The notes under the pieces: generated by a model
The model's database searches: none
What the model was told of the DNA's origin: nothing
Seen by the model: the letters and a program-made list of their open reading frames with translations, nothing else
Source: PWPS01 sp964507105
GTDB taxonomy: Bacteria; Patescibacteriota; Minisyncoccia; Minisyncoccales; PWPS01
Direction of reading: 5' to 3'
DNA: 64,000 bases
Assembly (NCBI GenBank): GCA_964507105.1
Contig: CAZDOR010000001.1
Location: forward strand, 51,332 to 115,331
Made by a program: the position numbers and the translations under genes
Part shown: in pieces, positions 16,797 to 24,724 of the stretch
Layout of the letters: each line of letters begins with the position of its first letter
How positions within the stretch are numbered: position 1 is the first letter of the stretch

Positions 16797-17456
16797 ATGA
16801 AAAAGAGCGAAATTCACAATAGCCGTGAATTACTGGTCATAAACAAGTCGGCCGGCGAAGAAGTTCACAATTTGGCAAAAAAAATAAGCTCCTTTTATAC
16901 TGAACTGAAAACACTTCCTCGGCACGGGCTGGCTCATAGGCTGGATCGAGAAACTTCCGGAGTTCTTCTTTTCGGAAAAAATAGGGAAGTTTTAAGATTA
17001 ATCAAAAAAAAATTCAAGGAAAGGAAAGTTAAAAAAAAATATTTTGCTCTGGTATGGAGGCAGATTAAAAAAGATCAAGGCGAAATAAAGACTGTAATGA
17101 GAAGAGGGGGGGACAGAAGAAAGCATCAATCCTATCCTCTCACGGAGGAAGGAAGGGAAGCAACAAGCCGTTACGAGGTTCTTGAAAGGTTCGAGGAGCA
17201 CAGCTTGATAGAGGTTATTCCGATAACGGGAAGAAGACACCAAATAAGAAGTCAATTCGCCTATTTGGGACACCCCGTAGCAGGAGATAAGCTTTACGGT
17301 TTCAAAGATCAAAAAAATCCGAAAAAAATAAAGCGCCACTTTCTGCACAGCAAATCGATAGAATTAACGTTGAGGAAGAAAAGAAGAAAGTTCGCTTCGG
17401 ACTTACCCGAAGACTTGAGAGAAATAATAAAAACATTAAAATGTCAAAAAAATTAG
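16797..17456 (+). CDS. RluA-family pseudouridine synthase
   Basis: A 219-residue synthase that isomerises uridine to pseudouridine in rRNA or tRNA. It carries the catalytic motif AHRLDRETSGVLLFGKN with Asp50, and the late GRRHQIRSQFAYLGHPVAGD block of the RluA/RluC/RluD group. There is no N-terminal S4 domain and the body is shorter than RluD (about 320 residues), so the exact target site cannot be assigned. Its last 16 bases overlap the start of rplS, indicating coupling to ribosome production. Confidence 0.88.
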   Translation: MKKSEIHNSRELLVINKSAGEEVHNLAKKISSFYTELKTLPRHGLAHRLDRETSGVLLFGKNREVLRLIKKKFKERKVKKKYFALVWRQIKKDQGEIKTVMRRGGDRRKHQSYPLTEEGREATSRYEVLERFEEHSLIEVIPITGRRHQIRSQFAYLGHPVAGDKLYGFKDQKNPKKIKRHFLHSKSIELTLRKKRRKFASDLPEDLREIIKTLKCQKN

Positions 17457-17788
17457 AAGAATTCAAAAAAAAAGAAAAGAAAGAGGTTCCCGAAATAGAC
17501 ACGGGAGACGAAGTAAAAATACATCACAGGATAAGAGTTGGAGATAATGAAAGAGTCCAGATTTCGGAGGGTTTGGTTATAGCAAGAAAACACGGAAATG
17601 AAAACACTGCAACGATAACGGTAAGAAAAAAAATAGACAAGGTGGGAGTGGAAAAAATATTCCCCATTCACTCTCCGAATATTGAAAAAATAGAAGTAAA
17701 GAAAAAAGGAAAGGCAAGAAAATCCAAGCTTTACTATTTGAGAAATAAATCAAAGAAAGAGACAAGGAAAAAGCTTAAAGCACATTAA
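17441..17788 (+). CDS. rplS: 50S ribosomal protein L19
   Basis: A 115-residue basic protein with the L19 core: GDEVKIHHRIRVGDNERVQ, SEGLVIARKHG, TITVRKKIDKVGVEKIFPI, and SPNIEKIEVKKKGKARKSKLYYLR near the end, followed by a lysine tail. L19 sits at the 30S-50S interface. The start ATG at 17441 lies inside the pseudouridine synthase gene. No trmD or rimM accompanies it here, unlike the common rpsP-rimM-trmD-rplS order. tRNA-Leu(GAG) begins 2 bases after its stop. Confidence 0.95.
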   Translation: MSKKLEEFKKKEKKEVPEIDTGDEVKIHHRIRVGDNERVQISEGLVIARKHGNENTATITVRKKIDKVGVEKIFPIHSPNIEKIEVKKKGKARKSKLYYLRNKSKKETRKKLKAH

Positions 17789-17790
17789 AA

Positions 17791-17875
17791 GCCCAGGTGC
17801 TGGAACCGGCAGACAGGTAGCGTTGAGGGCGCTATGTCCTTTTTGGGCGTGTGGGTTCAAATCCCACCCTGGGCA
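17791..17875 (+). tRNA. tRNA-Leu(GAG)
   Basis: Class II tRNA: acceptor GCCCAGG/CCTGGGC, anticodon stem TAGCG/CGCTA with loop TTGAGGG (GAG), long variable arm, discriminator A. First of four consecutive plus-strand tRNAs. Confidence 0.95.
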
Positions 17876-17881
17876 CAAGAC

Positions 17882-17953
17882 GGGCGGTTAGCTCAGCGGC
17901 AGAGCATCTCGCTTACATCGAGAGGGTCGTAGGTTCGAATCCTTCACCGCCCA
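17882..17953 (+). tRNA. tRNA-Val(UAC)
   Basis: Acceptor GGGCGGT/ACCGCCC, anticodon stem TCTCG/CGAGA with loop CTTACAT (TAC). It is followed by CCA at 17954-17956, which directly abuts the next tRNA; other tRNAs here lack an encoded CCA. Confidence 0.95.
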
Positions 17954-17956
17954 CCA

Positions 17957-18028
17957 GCCGTGGTAGCTCAGGGGTAGAGCGCCTCTCTGAAAAAGAGGAG
18001 GTCGCCAGTTCGAATCTGGCCCGCGGCA
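17957..18028 (+). tRNA. tRNA-Phe(GAA)
   Basis: Acceptor GCCGTGG/CCGCGGC with one U-G pair, anticodon stem CCTCT/AGAGG with loop CTGAAAA (GAA), T loop TTCGAAT, discriminator A. Confidence 0.95.
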
Positions 18029-18041
18029 CCGTAAAAAAACC

Positions 18042-18113
18042 GCGGGAGTAGTTCAGTGGAAGAACGTCTGCTTGCCATGCAGAAGGCCGCGGGTTCGAAT
18101 CCCGTCTCCCGCT
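18042..18113 (+). tRNA. tRNA-Gly(GCC)
   Basis: Acceptor GCGGGAG/CTCCCGC, anticodon stem TCTGC/GCAGA with loop TTGCCAT (GCC), discriminator U as usual for glycine. Confidence 0.95.
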
Positions 18114-18190
18114 CATTTGACATATTTTCTGGTTGTGATATTGTAAAGTCGTTCAAAAGGTTTTTTGCCAGCAAAGGACAATATTACAGA

Positions 18191-18784
18191 ATGTCTACGG
18201 ACCAAAATTTAATAAGAGCAGTTTTAGCTTTTCTTCTCGCCTCGATAGCATCGATTTCCATATTCACAATCGGGTTTTCAATAGAGCCCGATAGTTCGGA
18301 AATGCCGAATTCTATTGTTGAAATGGAAGATTTTTCAGCTGAAGAGGAAAGCTTTTCAATCTCTTCAACGGGAATAATTTCACCGACTTCCTCATCCGGA
18401 TATCATAAACCTCAAGCACTTGCAATGAACAATCCCGATGAAGAAAAAAATCAGGTTAAAAAAAGTTTAACCGTTGAATTGACCGGATATTCGAGTACGG
18501 TTGACCAAACCAATAGCCAGCCCTGCATAACGGCCAATGGATTCGACGTTTGTTCTTACGGTAAAATGGGAACCGTTGCCGCAAATTTTTTAGAATTCGG
18601 AACCGAAATAAAAATGCCCGAGCATTTCGGAGATAAAGTTTTCGTAGTAAGAGACAGAATGAATACCAGATATGACCGCCCTTCCGCTTCTCACTACAAA
18701 GGATATATCGATATCTGGTTTCCGACCAGACAAGAGGCTCAAAGCTTCGGAAGAATAAAAAGCGAAATAAAGATACTCGAATAA
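18191..18784 (+). CDS. Secreted or membrane-anchored 3D-domain protein
   Basis: A 197-residue protein with an N-terminal hydrophobic anchor (about 9-30), a serine- and acid-rich linker, then a 3D domain (about 100-195): VELTGYSSTVDQT, GTVAANFLEFGTEIKMP and the three aspartates in VVRDRMN, RYDRP and YIDIWF. 3D domains have a double-psi beta-barrel fold found in wall lytic enzymes such as MltA, YocH and Rpf-type proteins, so peptidoglycan processing is likely. The frame extends upstream to 18056 but that would run through tRNA-Gly; the ATG at 18191 is used. A strong terminator follows. Confidence 0.85.
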   Translation: MSTDQNLIRAVLAFLLASIASISIFTIGFSIEPDSSEMPNSIVEMEDFSAEEESFSISSTGIISPTSSSGYHKPQALAMNNPDEEKNQVKKSLTVELTGYSSTVDQTNSQPCITANGFDVCSYGKMGTVAANFLEFGTEIKMPEHFGDKVFVVRDRMNTRYDRPSASHYKGYIDIWFPTRQEAQSFGRIKSEIKILE

Positions 18785-18795
18785 AAACTGAATTT

Positions 18796-18826
18796 AAAAG
18801 AACCCGAAAAAGTCGGGTTCTTTTTT
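18796..18826 (+). terminator. Intrinsic terminator of the 3D-domain gene
   Basis: Stem GAACCCGA (18800-18807) with TCGGGTTC (18813-18820), loop AAAAG, A-run before and T-run after. Confidence 0.9.
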
Positions 18827-18827
18827 G

Positions 18828-18914
18828 TGCCGCGGGTGGGGCTCGAACCCACACGAGCTTAAAAGCTCAGCGGATTTTAAGTCCGCCCTGTATGCCAAAT
18901 TCCAGCACCGCGGC
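18828..18914 (-). tRNA. tRNA-Leu(UAA)
   Basis: Class II tRNA: acceptor GCCGCGG/CCGCGGC, anticodon stem GCGGA/TCCGC with loop CTTAAAA (TAA), long variable arm, discriminator A. Its 3' end abuts the terminator above. Confidence 0.95.
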
Positions 18915-18923
18915 TTAATCTTG

Positions 18924-18997
18924 AGGCCTGGGCGGGATTCGAACCCGCGAGTGGAGGTTTTGCAAACCTCTGCCTTAAACCACTTGGCTACCAGGCC
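18924..18997 (-). tRNA. tRNA-Cys(GCA)
   Basis: Acceptor GGCCTGG/CCAGGCC, anticodon stem GAGGT/ACCTC with loop TTGCAAA (GCA), discriminator U, which is the cysteine identity base. Confidence 0.95.
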
Positions 18998-19005
18998 TGA
19001 AAACA

Positions 19006-20505
19006 TTAAAGATCGGGGATGACCTCTTTTTCTTTATAAGTTGCCAGAAAGTCTCCTTTTTGCACTCTGGTTTTTCCTTCATAAAGCATTCCGAACTCTT
19101 CTCTTTCCGGTATCTTGTCGACATCCTTTTCTTCTTTTTTCAAATTTATAAGTTTTCCCTCTCCTATAATTTCCTTATCTCTGATTACTTTTACCGAAAC
19201 TCCCTTTTCTATATCTCCTCCCAGAGCTTTTCCACCTATAATCTGTCTTTTCTTATCCGTTTTAAAAATAGCCAACACCTTGACTTTTCCCATTTCTTCC
19301 GTGACGGTTTTCGGCTCCAAAAGTTTTTTCATTTCCTTCTTTACTCCGTCCACCAAATGATATATGACATCGTAATTCAGTATATCAACACCGCTTTGTT
19401 TGGCCAGATCATCGGCCACTCTGTCCGCTTCAACTCTATAGGCTATTATTTTTCCGTTGCAAGTCTTTGCCAAATCAACATCATTCTCTCCAACTTTACC
19501 TATTCCGGAATCCAATACATTTATTCCTATTTGACTTCTGGGTAATTTTGTAAGTGTATTCTTGATAGCTTCCAAAGAACCCAAAACATCAGCCTTTATA
19601 ATTAAATTTAAAGATTTTCCGGAAGGATCGAACTCATCATCGAAATTAACCACTCCTCCCTCGGAAATCGTAGCACGTTCGGCTTTTTTTCTATTGTCAA
19701 AAACTTCGAATTTTTCTCCAACATGAGGGTTCATTTTCAATCCGGACACTCGAACCGCCATAGAGGGGGTTGCTTCTTTAATTTTTTCATTACGAAAATT
19801 TTTCATTTCTCTCACTTTTCCATAGCAACAATCGGTTCCTATAACATCTCCCTTTTTTAAAACCCCTTCTCTGACCAACAAAGTGGCAGAAACTCCGGTT
19901 TGCGAATCAACATGAGTTTCTATGACCACTCCTTTTGCTTTTTTTCCGTAATCAGCAAGCACATCTTCCATTTCAAAAAGAAGTAATATTATCTCCAAAA
20001 GTTCATCCAATCCTCTTTTTTCTTTTGCCGAAACTTCCACACAAGGAATGTCTCCCCCGTAATCTTCAACCAAAACGTCTTCGAGGGAAAGTTCTTTTTT
20101 GGCTTTTTCTGCGCGAGCGCTTCTCTTATCCATTTTATTCAACGCTACAACATAAGGCATTTCCGCATCTTTCAAGTGCTTAATTGCCTCCTTTGTTTGT
20201 TTTTTAACACCCTCATCCGCGGCAACCACCAAAATACCAATATCAGCAACTTCCGCTCCTCGAGAACGCATAGCGCTGAAAGCGGAGTGGCCGGGAGTAT
20301 CTATGAAAGTTATCTTTTGATCATCGTGAGATACGGTATACGCTCCCATGTGCTGAGTTATTCCTCCCGATTCCTTGTCGGTTATCTTTAAATCCTTTAT
20401 CGCTTCAAGGAGCGAACTTTTCCCATGATCAACATGCCCCAAAACCGCAATTACGGGAGGTCTTTTTTTCTCTTTAGTTTTTTCTTTTTCGGTCATTGTC
20501 TTCAA
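19006..20505 (-). CDS. infB: Translation initiation factor IF-2, short form
   Basis: GTPase that delivers initiator tRNA to the 30S subunit. A 499-residue protein with G1 GHVDHGKSS at 23-31, DTPGHSAF (G3), NKMDK (G4) and the IF-2 switch I stretch SGGITQHMGAY. Domains II, III (about 310-370) and IV (VLAIFKTDKKRQIIGG onward) follow. The long N-terminal region of E. coli IF-2 (about 390 residues) is absent; the GTPase domain starts almost at residue 16. A second ATG lies at 20496. It ends 8 bases before tRNA-Cys and follows two tRNAs on the same strand. Confidence 0.96.
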   Translation of the reverse strand: MKTMTEKEKTKEKKRPPVIAVLGHVDHGKSSLLEAIKDLKITDKESGGITQHMGAYTVSHDDQKITFIDTPGHSAFSAMRSRGAEVADIGILVVAADEGVKKQTKEAIKHLKDAEMPYVVALNKMDKRSARAEKAKKELSLEDVLVEDYGGDIPCVEVSAKEKRGLDELLEIILLLFEMEDVLADYGKKAKGVVIETHVDSQTGVSATLLVREGVLKKGDVIGTDCCYGKVREMKNFRNEKIKEATPSMAVRVSGLKMNPHVGEKFEVFDNRKKAERATISEGGVVNFDDEFDPSGKSLNLIIKADVLGSLEAIKNTLTKLPRSQIGINVLDSGIGKVGENDVDLAKTCNGKIIAYRVEADRVADDLAKQSGVDILNYDVIYHLVDGVKKEMKKLLEPKTVTEEMGKVKVLAIFKTDKKRQIIGGKALGGDIEKGVSVKVIRDKEIIGEGKLINLKKEEKDVDKIPEREEFGMLYEGKTRVQKGDFLATYKEKEVIPDL

Positions 20506-20524
20506 TATAAAATAGAAAGTTAAG

Positions 20525-20609
20525 CGGTGGGGGCGGGATTCGAACCCGCGAACCCGCTTAGGTTAGCGGTTTTCGAAACCGCCGCCTTAAACCACTCGGC
20601 CACCCCACC
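20525..20609 (-). tRNA. tRNA-Ser(CGA)
   Basis: Class II tRNA: acceptor GGTGGGG/CCCCACC, anticodon stem GCGGT/ACCGC with loop TTCGAAA (CGA), long variable arm, discriminator G. Nearly identical in acceptor, D and anticodon arms to tRNA-Ser(UGA) at 616-700, so the two are likely duplicates with a changed wobble base. Confidence 0.95.
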
Positions 20610-20614
20610 AAATG

Positions 20615-20687
20615 TGGACCCGGAGAGAATCGAACTCTCGACCTCATGCGTGCCACGCATGCGCTCTGGCCGCTGAGCTACGGGCCC
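20615..20687 (-). tRNA. tRNA-Ala(GGC)
   Basis: Acceptor GGGCCCG/CGGGTCC, where the third pair is G3-U70, the alanine identity pair. Anticodon stem CATGC/GCATG with loop GTGGCAC (GGC). Discriminator A. Confidence 0.95.
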
Positions 20688-20723
20688 GTTTCCTGAGTAT
20701 TATAAAACAAATCAGCTTTTAGT

Positions 20724-21149
20724 TCAACCCGAACTTCTTATGATTCTTTCTTTTTCAGATAAAAATTCAAATTCCAGAAGTAGGGCTTCTTCGGGAAGTC
20801 CGGCTATTTTTTTTGGCCACTCAATCAATATAATTTTTCGAGGGTTGTTCATAATTTCCTCCAAATCGATGTTCCCGAGTGATGAATTCTCGTCCATCCT
20901 ATAAAAGTCCATATGATATAAAAAATCAAAGCGTCCATTAACCTTATATTTTTTCATAAGGACAAAAGTCGGACTCGTAATTTCTTTTAAATTGAATTCT
21001 TCTGCAAAGCCCTTGACAAAAGTCGTTTTCCCCGACCCGAGCTCACCCTGAAGAGCTATTACCGACGGAGATCCCTCTTTTTTTATTTTTTCGGCTAACT
21101 TTTTTCCCGCTATTTTCGTTTCATTCGCACTTTTTGTTTTTAGGTTCAT
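20724..21149 (-). CDS. tsaE: tRNA threonylcarbamoyladenosine biosynthesis ATPase TsaE
   Basis: A 141-residue P-loop ATPase that resets the TsaB-TsaD complex during t6A37 synthesis. Seen: Walker A GELGSGKT at 35-42, SPTFVLMKKY, the HMDFYRM motif and ILIEWPKKI (Walker B region), with normal length for the family. It works with TsaD (3.4 kb). It is divergent from the pilB-like gene, with 57 bases between the starts. Confidence 0.95.
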   Translation of the reverse strand: MNLKTKSANETKIAGKKLAEKIKKEGSPSVIALQGELGSGKTTFVKGFAEEFNLKEITSPTFVLMKKYKVNGRFDFLYHMDFYRMDENSSLGNIDLEEIMNNPRKIILIEWPKKIAGLPEEALLLEFEFLSEKERIIRSSG

Positions 21150-21206
21150 AAATTGACTTTAGACTACTTTTAAGTTAAAGTTTAACACAGTATAAAACAA
21201 TTTACC

Positions 21207-22526
21207 ATGAGAAAAAATAGAAAAAAAATAACCGACGAAATAAAGGTTCCGGAAGATGTAGCTTCAAAAATAAAGAGGAGAATAACGAACCTTACCTCAT
21301 TCCGGGAAGAATTAAAGGAAAGACTGGATGAGGACACTTCTTTTCTGATGAATCTAATAATGGCCGGGAGCGTCGCCTTGGGTGGTTCGGATATCCATGT
21401 AGAACCGACGGAAAAAAACGCTAAAATAAGATTAAGAATGGATGGGGTTTTGCAGGATGTAATAGAAATAGAAAAAGAACTCTACAAGAGCCTCTCTTCA
21501 AGAATAAAACTGCTTTCGGGAGTTAAATTGAACGTGGAAAAAGAGCCTCAAGACGGAAGATTCACCATTCTTTATCCCGGAGAAAATGAACGAGCTATCG
21601 AAATAAGAATGTCCGCTCTTCCTTCAGAGCACGGAGAAACATTCGTAATGAGGCTTCTGGATCCCGAAAAATTAATAACTCTGGAAAAATTGGGACTCAG
21701 AAAAGATTTATTAAAAAGATTAAAAAAAGAAATAAAAAAACCGAATGGAATGGTGATAGTAACCGGGCCGACCGGCTCCGGTAAAACGACGAGTCTTTAC
21801 GCTTTTTTAAAATACATAAGAAGTTCGGAAGTAAAAATAATAACCATTGAAGATCCGATAGAATATCATTTGGAAGGAATATCACAGACAGCGGTAAGTC
21901 CTAACGACGGATACGATTTTGCAAACGGATTGAGGGCTATAGTTCGCCAAGATCCGGATGCGATTCTGGTGGGTGAAATAAGAGACCTGGAAACGGCTAC
22001 AATCGCTCTGCAGGCCGCTCTGACGGGACATGCAGTCTTCAGTACGCTTCATACCAACGATGCGGCGGGAGCCATTCCCAGGCTTCAAGCTCTCGGTGAA
22101 AAAGCGGTAAATATAGCTCCGGCACTCAATATAATAATAGCTCAACGATTAGTCAGAAAACTTTGTAAAAGATGTCGGATTCCTATTTCTATGGAAGAAG
22201 AAGATGAAGGGCTTTTCAAAAAAATAGAAGAAGGGATGAGCGATGTTTCTAAAGAAATAATAAATTATTCAAAGGAGACCGACATATACAAAGCGAAAGG
22301 ATGTAAGGACTGTAACTTTACCGGATACAGAGGCAGAATCGGAATATTCGAAGCCCTCCCGGTAGACGAAGAAATAGAAAATCTTATCTTTTCGAATCCT
22401 TCAACTTCGGAAATAAGAAACAAAGCGATAAAAAAAGGAATGATAACCATGAAACAAGACGGTATAATAAAAATGTTGGAAGGAAAAACAACAGTAACCG
22501 AAATTAACCGAGTAGTCGGACTATGA
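21207..22526 (+). CDS. pilB: Type IV pilus assembly / type II secretion ATPase (PilB/GspE family)
   Basis: A 439-residue hexameric ATPase that powers pilus extension. Visible: the N2 domain start GSDIHVEPTEKNAKIRLRMDG (split here at about 60-80), VEKEPQDGRF, Walker A GPTGSGKT at 187-194, the Asp box TIEDPIEY, Walker B AILVGEIRD, the His box LTGHAVFSTLHTND, and the Cys-x2-Cys pairs CKRC and CKDC of the zinc motif that distinguishes PilB/GspE from PilT. The N1 domain is absent, so it is shorter than E. coli GspE (about 500). TGA is its stop codon and overlaps the ruvB ATG (ATGA). Confidence 0.92.
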   Translation: MRKNRKKITDEIKVPEDVASKIKRRITNLTSFREELKERLDEDTSFLMNLIMAGSVALGGSDIHVEPTEKNAKIRLRMDGVLQDVIEIEKELYKSLSSRIKLLSGVKLNVEKEPQDGRFTILYPGENERAIEIRMSALPSEHGETFVMRLLDPEKLITLEKLGLRKDLLKRLKKEIKKPNGMVIVTGPTGSGKTTSLYAFLKYIRSSEVKIITIEDPIEYHLEGISQTAVSPNDGYDFANGLRAIVRQDPDAILVGEIRDLETATIALQAALTGHAVFSTLHTNDAAGAIPRLQALGEKAVNIAPALNIIIAQRLVRKLCKRCRIPISMEEEDEGLFKKIEEGMSDVSKEIINYSKETDIYKAKGCKDCNFTGYRGRIGIFEALPVDEEIENLIFSNPSTSEIRNKAIKKGMITMKQDGIIKMLEGKTTVTEINRVVGL

Positions 22527-23539
22527 AAGAAAAAAACATAAAAAAAACAACTCCGGAACAAATCGAAGAGGATAAAAGTTTGGATTTAGCTTTACGTCCG
22601 AAAAAATGGAATGAATACATCGGACAAGAAAAGGTCAAAAAAAATGTAAGGATAATGATAGAGGCATCAAAAAAAAGAGGAGATCCTTGCCCGGATCACA
22701 TGATGTTTCACGGTAATTCCGGTTTGGGAAAAACAACTTTGGCTTATTTAATCGCAAAAGAAATGAATGCCGGTATCAGAATAACTTCCGGCCCCGCCAT
22801 AAAAAAAACGGGTGAATTAGCAGCCATATTGACCAATCTTTCCGAAGGGGATGTGCTATTTATCGATGAAATTCATAGGTTGAACAAAGTTTGTGAGGAA
22901 ATGATTTATCCCGTTTTGGAAGAATTTAATCTAAATATAGTCATAGGAGGAGGAAATGATCAAATGGCCAGAACAGTCGATTTGAAAATACCCAGATTTA
23001 CACTTATAGGAGCAACTACACAGCTGGCTCTACTCTCCGGACCGCTCAGGAACAGGTTCGGGGCCACTTTCAGGTTAGCGCCTTACAATCAAAAAGAAAT
23101 AGAAAAAATCATAAAAAGATCGTCAAAACTGCTTGAAGTCGAAATAGACGAAAAATCAATAAAAAAAATAGCCGAAAGAAGCAGATATACGCCGAGAGTT
23201 GCAAACAGGCTTCTCAAAAGAGTCCGAGACTTCGCCCAAGTAGAAGACAACGGAATAATAAATCCCGAAATAACCGAAAAAACATTTAAAAATTTAGACA
23301 TAGATGAGAAGGGATTGGAGTCCGGAGATATAAATATATTAAAAACCTTAATAAATAAGTTCAACGGAGGACCGGCGGGAATAAAAGCCATTGCCGCTGC
23401 AGCAAATGAAAGAAAAGACACGATATTAGAAATTTACGAACCTTATTTAGTTCAAATAAATTTTATAAAAAGGACCTCACGGGGTAGGGTTGCAACCCAA
23501 AAAGCTTACGACCATTTGGGGATAAAGAAAGAAAAATAA
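22523..23539 (+). CDS. ruvB: Holliday junction branch migration DNA helicase RuvB
   Basis: A 338-residue AAA+ motor that drives RuvAB branch migration. Seen: LRPKKWNEYIGQEKVKKN, Walker A GNSGLGKTT at 64-72, Walker B LFIDEIHRL, sensor 1 GATTQ, the RuvB arginine-finger region SGPLRNRFG, and the C-terminal winged helix with RTSRGRVATQKAYDHLG. It overlaps the upstream ATPase by 4 bases. ruvC lies two genes downstream; ruvA is not in the window. Confidence 0.97.
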   Translation: MKEKNIKKTTPEQIEEDKSLDLALRPKKWNEYIGQEKVKKNVRIMIEASKKRGDPCPDHMMFHGNSGLGKTTLAYLIAKEMNAGIRITSGPAIKKTGELAAILTNLSEGDVLFIDEIHRLNKVCEEMIYPVLEEFNLNIVIGGGNDQMARTVDLKIPRFTLIGATTQLALLSGPLRNRFGATFRLAPYNQKEIEKIIKRSSKLLEVEIDEKSIKKIAERSRYTPRVANRLLKRVRDFAQVEDNGIINPEITEKTFKNLDIDEKGLESGDINILKTLINKFNGGPAGIKAIAAAANERKDTILEIYEPYLVQINFIKRTSRGRVATQKAYDHLGIKKEK

Positions 23540-23549
23540 TAATAAAAAC

Positions 23550-24242
23550 ATGGCCGGACACAGCCACTGGAGCAATATAAAAAGAAAAAAAGAAAAAAAG
23601 GATAAAAAAAGATCCAAAAAATTTTCGAGACTGTCAAAAATGATAATGACGGCAGTGCGAGAAAACGACGGAGAAATGGATCCGGATATGAATCCCGCTT
23701 TAGCTGCCGCTATCGAAAAAGCGAAAAAGGAGGACATGCCGAAAGAAAACATCAAAAAAGCAATCAAAAAAGGAGCCGGCGAAGGTGAAGAAGGAGCTTT
23801 GGAAGATTTTACTTTGGAAGTTTACGGTCCCGATGGATTAGCCGTTATTTTGCAGGGAGCAACCGACAATAAAAACCGCACAGTAGCTCAAATAAATCAA
23901 ATTTTAAAACCGGCCGGCGGAAAATTGGCAAAACCCGGCTCCGTTACTTGGCTTTTTGATAGAAAAGGAGTTATAGAAATAAAAAAATCGGAAGAAAATG
24001 AATTGATGGCAATAGAAGCGGGAGCTGAAGATATAAGACAAAAAGAAGACAAGCTACTTATTTATACCGCTCCGGACGAGTTGGGTAAAATAAAAAAGAA
24101 AATAAAAGAAAAAACCGATGTGGAATCAGCTAAATTGGGGTATAAACCGAAAGCTGCCACCTCTAAAAAAAAGTATGAATCTTTTTTAGAAAAACTGGAA
24201 GAGCACGAAGAAGTAGAACAGCTTTATTTTACAATCAAATGA
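23550..24242 (+). CDS. yebC: YebC/PmpR-family regulatory protein
   Basis: A 230-residue protein with the family opening MAGHSHWSNIKRKK, then NPALAAAIEKAKKEDMPKEN and VYGPDGLAVILQGATDN. YebC proteins were described as transcriptional regulators and more recently as factors that relieve ribosome stalling at proline-rich stretches (established for other bacteria, not seen here). Its placement between ruvB and ruvC is a common bacterial order. The TGA stop overlaps the ruvC ATG. A proline-rich linker in the giant protein at 55.9 kb would be a natural stalling client (inference). Confidence 0.94.
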   Translation: MAGHSHWSNIKRKKEKKDKKRSKKFSRLSKMIMTAVRENDGEMDPDMNPALAAAIEKAKKEDMPKENIKKAIKKGAGEGEEGALEDFTLEVYGPDGLAVILQGATDNKNRTVAQINQILKPAGGKLAKPGSVTWLFDRKGVIEIKKSEENELMAIEAGAEDIRQKEDKLLIYTAPDELGKIKKKIKEKTDVESAKLGYKPKAATSKKKYESFLEKLEEHEEVEQLYFTIK

Positions 24243-24724
24243 TCATTTTGGGAATAGACCCGGGAACCGCCACTATGGGTTACGGGATAATAAAAAAGAA
24301 GGGAGTGGATTTAATCTGTCTTGAATATGGATTAATAAAAACGGAAAAAAATATTCCGGACAGTGAGCGTCTAAAAAAAATTGATGATGACTTGGAGGAA
24401 GTGTTCAGTCAGTTCAATCCGGACATATTGGCGATAGAAAAAGTTTACTTCGGAAAAAACGTAAAAACGGCAATGACAGTTAGTCAAGCTAAAGGTGTTG
24501 CTATGTTAAAAGCAGCTATAAATAATGTCGATGTTTATGAATTTACCCCATCACAAATAAAATCAACCGTAACCGGTCACGGAAAAGCTAAAAAAATGAA
24601 AGTGCAAAAGATGATTAAATCTCAGCTTAACCTAAAAGAAAGACCGCGTCCAAATGATGCGGCCGATGCTTTGGGAGCGGCAATTTGTGGTTGTTTAAAA
24701 TTAAATAACCCTTTTACTTCTTAA
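24239..24724 (+). CDS. ruvC: Crossover junction endodeoxyribonuclease RuvC
   Basis: A 161-residue RNase H-fold resolvase that cuts Holliday junctions. The four acidic catalytic residues are visible: D7 in LGIDPGTATMGYG, E67 in AIEKVYFGKN, and D140 and D143 in RPNDAADALGAAIC. Normal length. It overlaps yebC by 4 bases and its last 11 bases overlap the 3' end of the convergent tyrS. Confidence 0.95.
   Translation: MIILGIDPGTATMGYGIIKKKGVDLICLEYGLIKTEKNIPDSERLKKIDDDLEEVFSQFNPDILAIEKVYFGKNVKTAMTVSQAKGVAMLKAAINNVDVYEFTPSQIKSTVTGHGKAKKMKVQKMIKSQLNLKERPRPNDAADALGAAICGCLKLNNPFTS

Noticed and set aside
17851..18174. Frames on both strands overlapping the tRNA cluster
   Set aside because: They read through Leu, Val, Phe and Gly tRNAs; the resulting proteins are tRNA-derived (e.g. 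SNPLGTRRAVSS-like).
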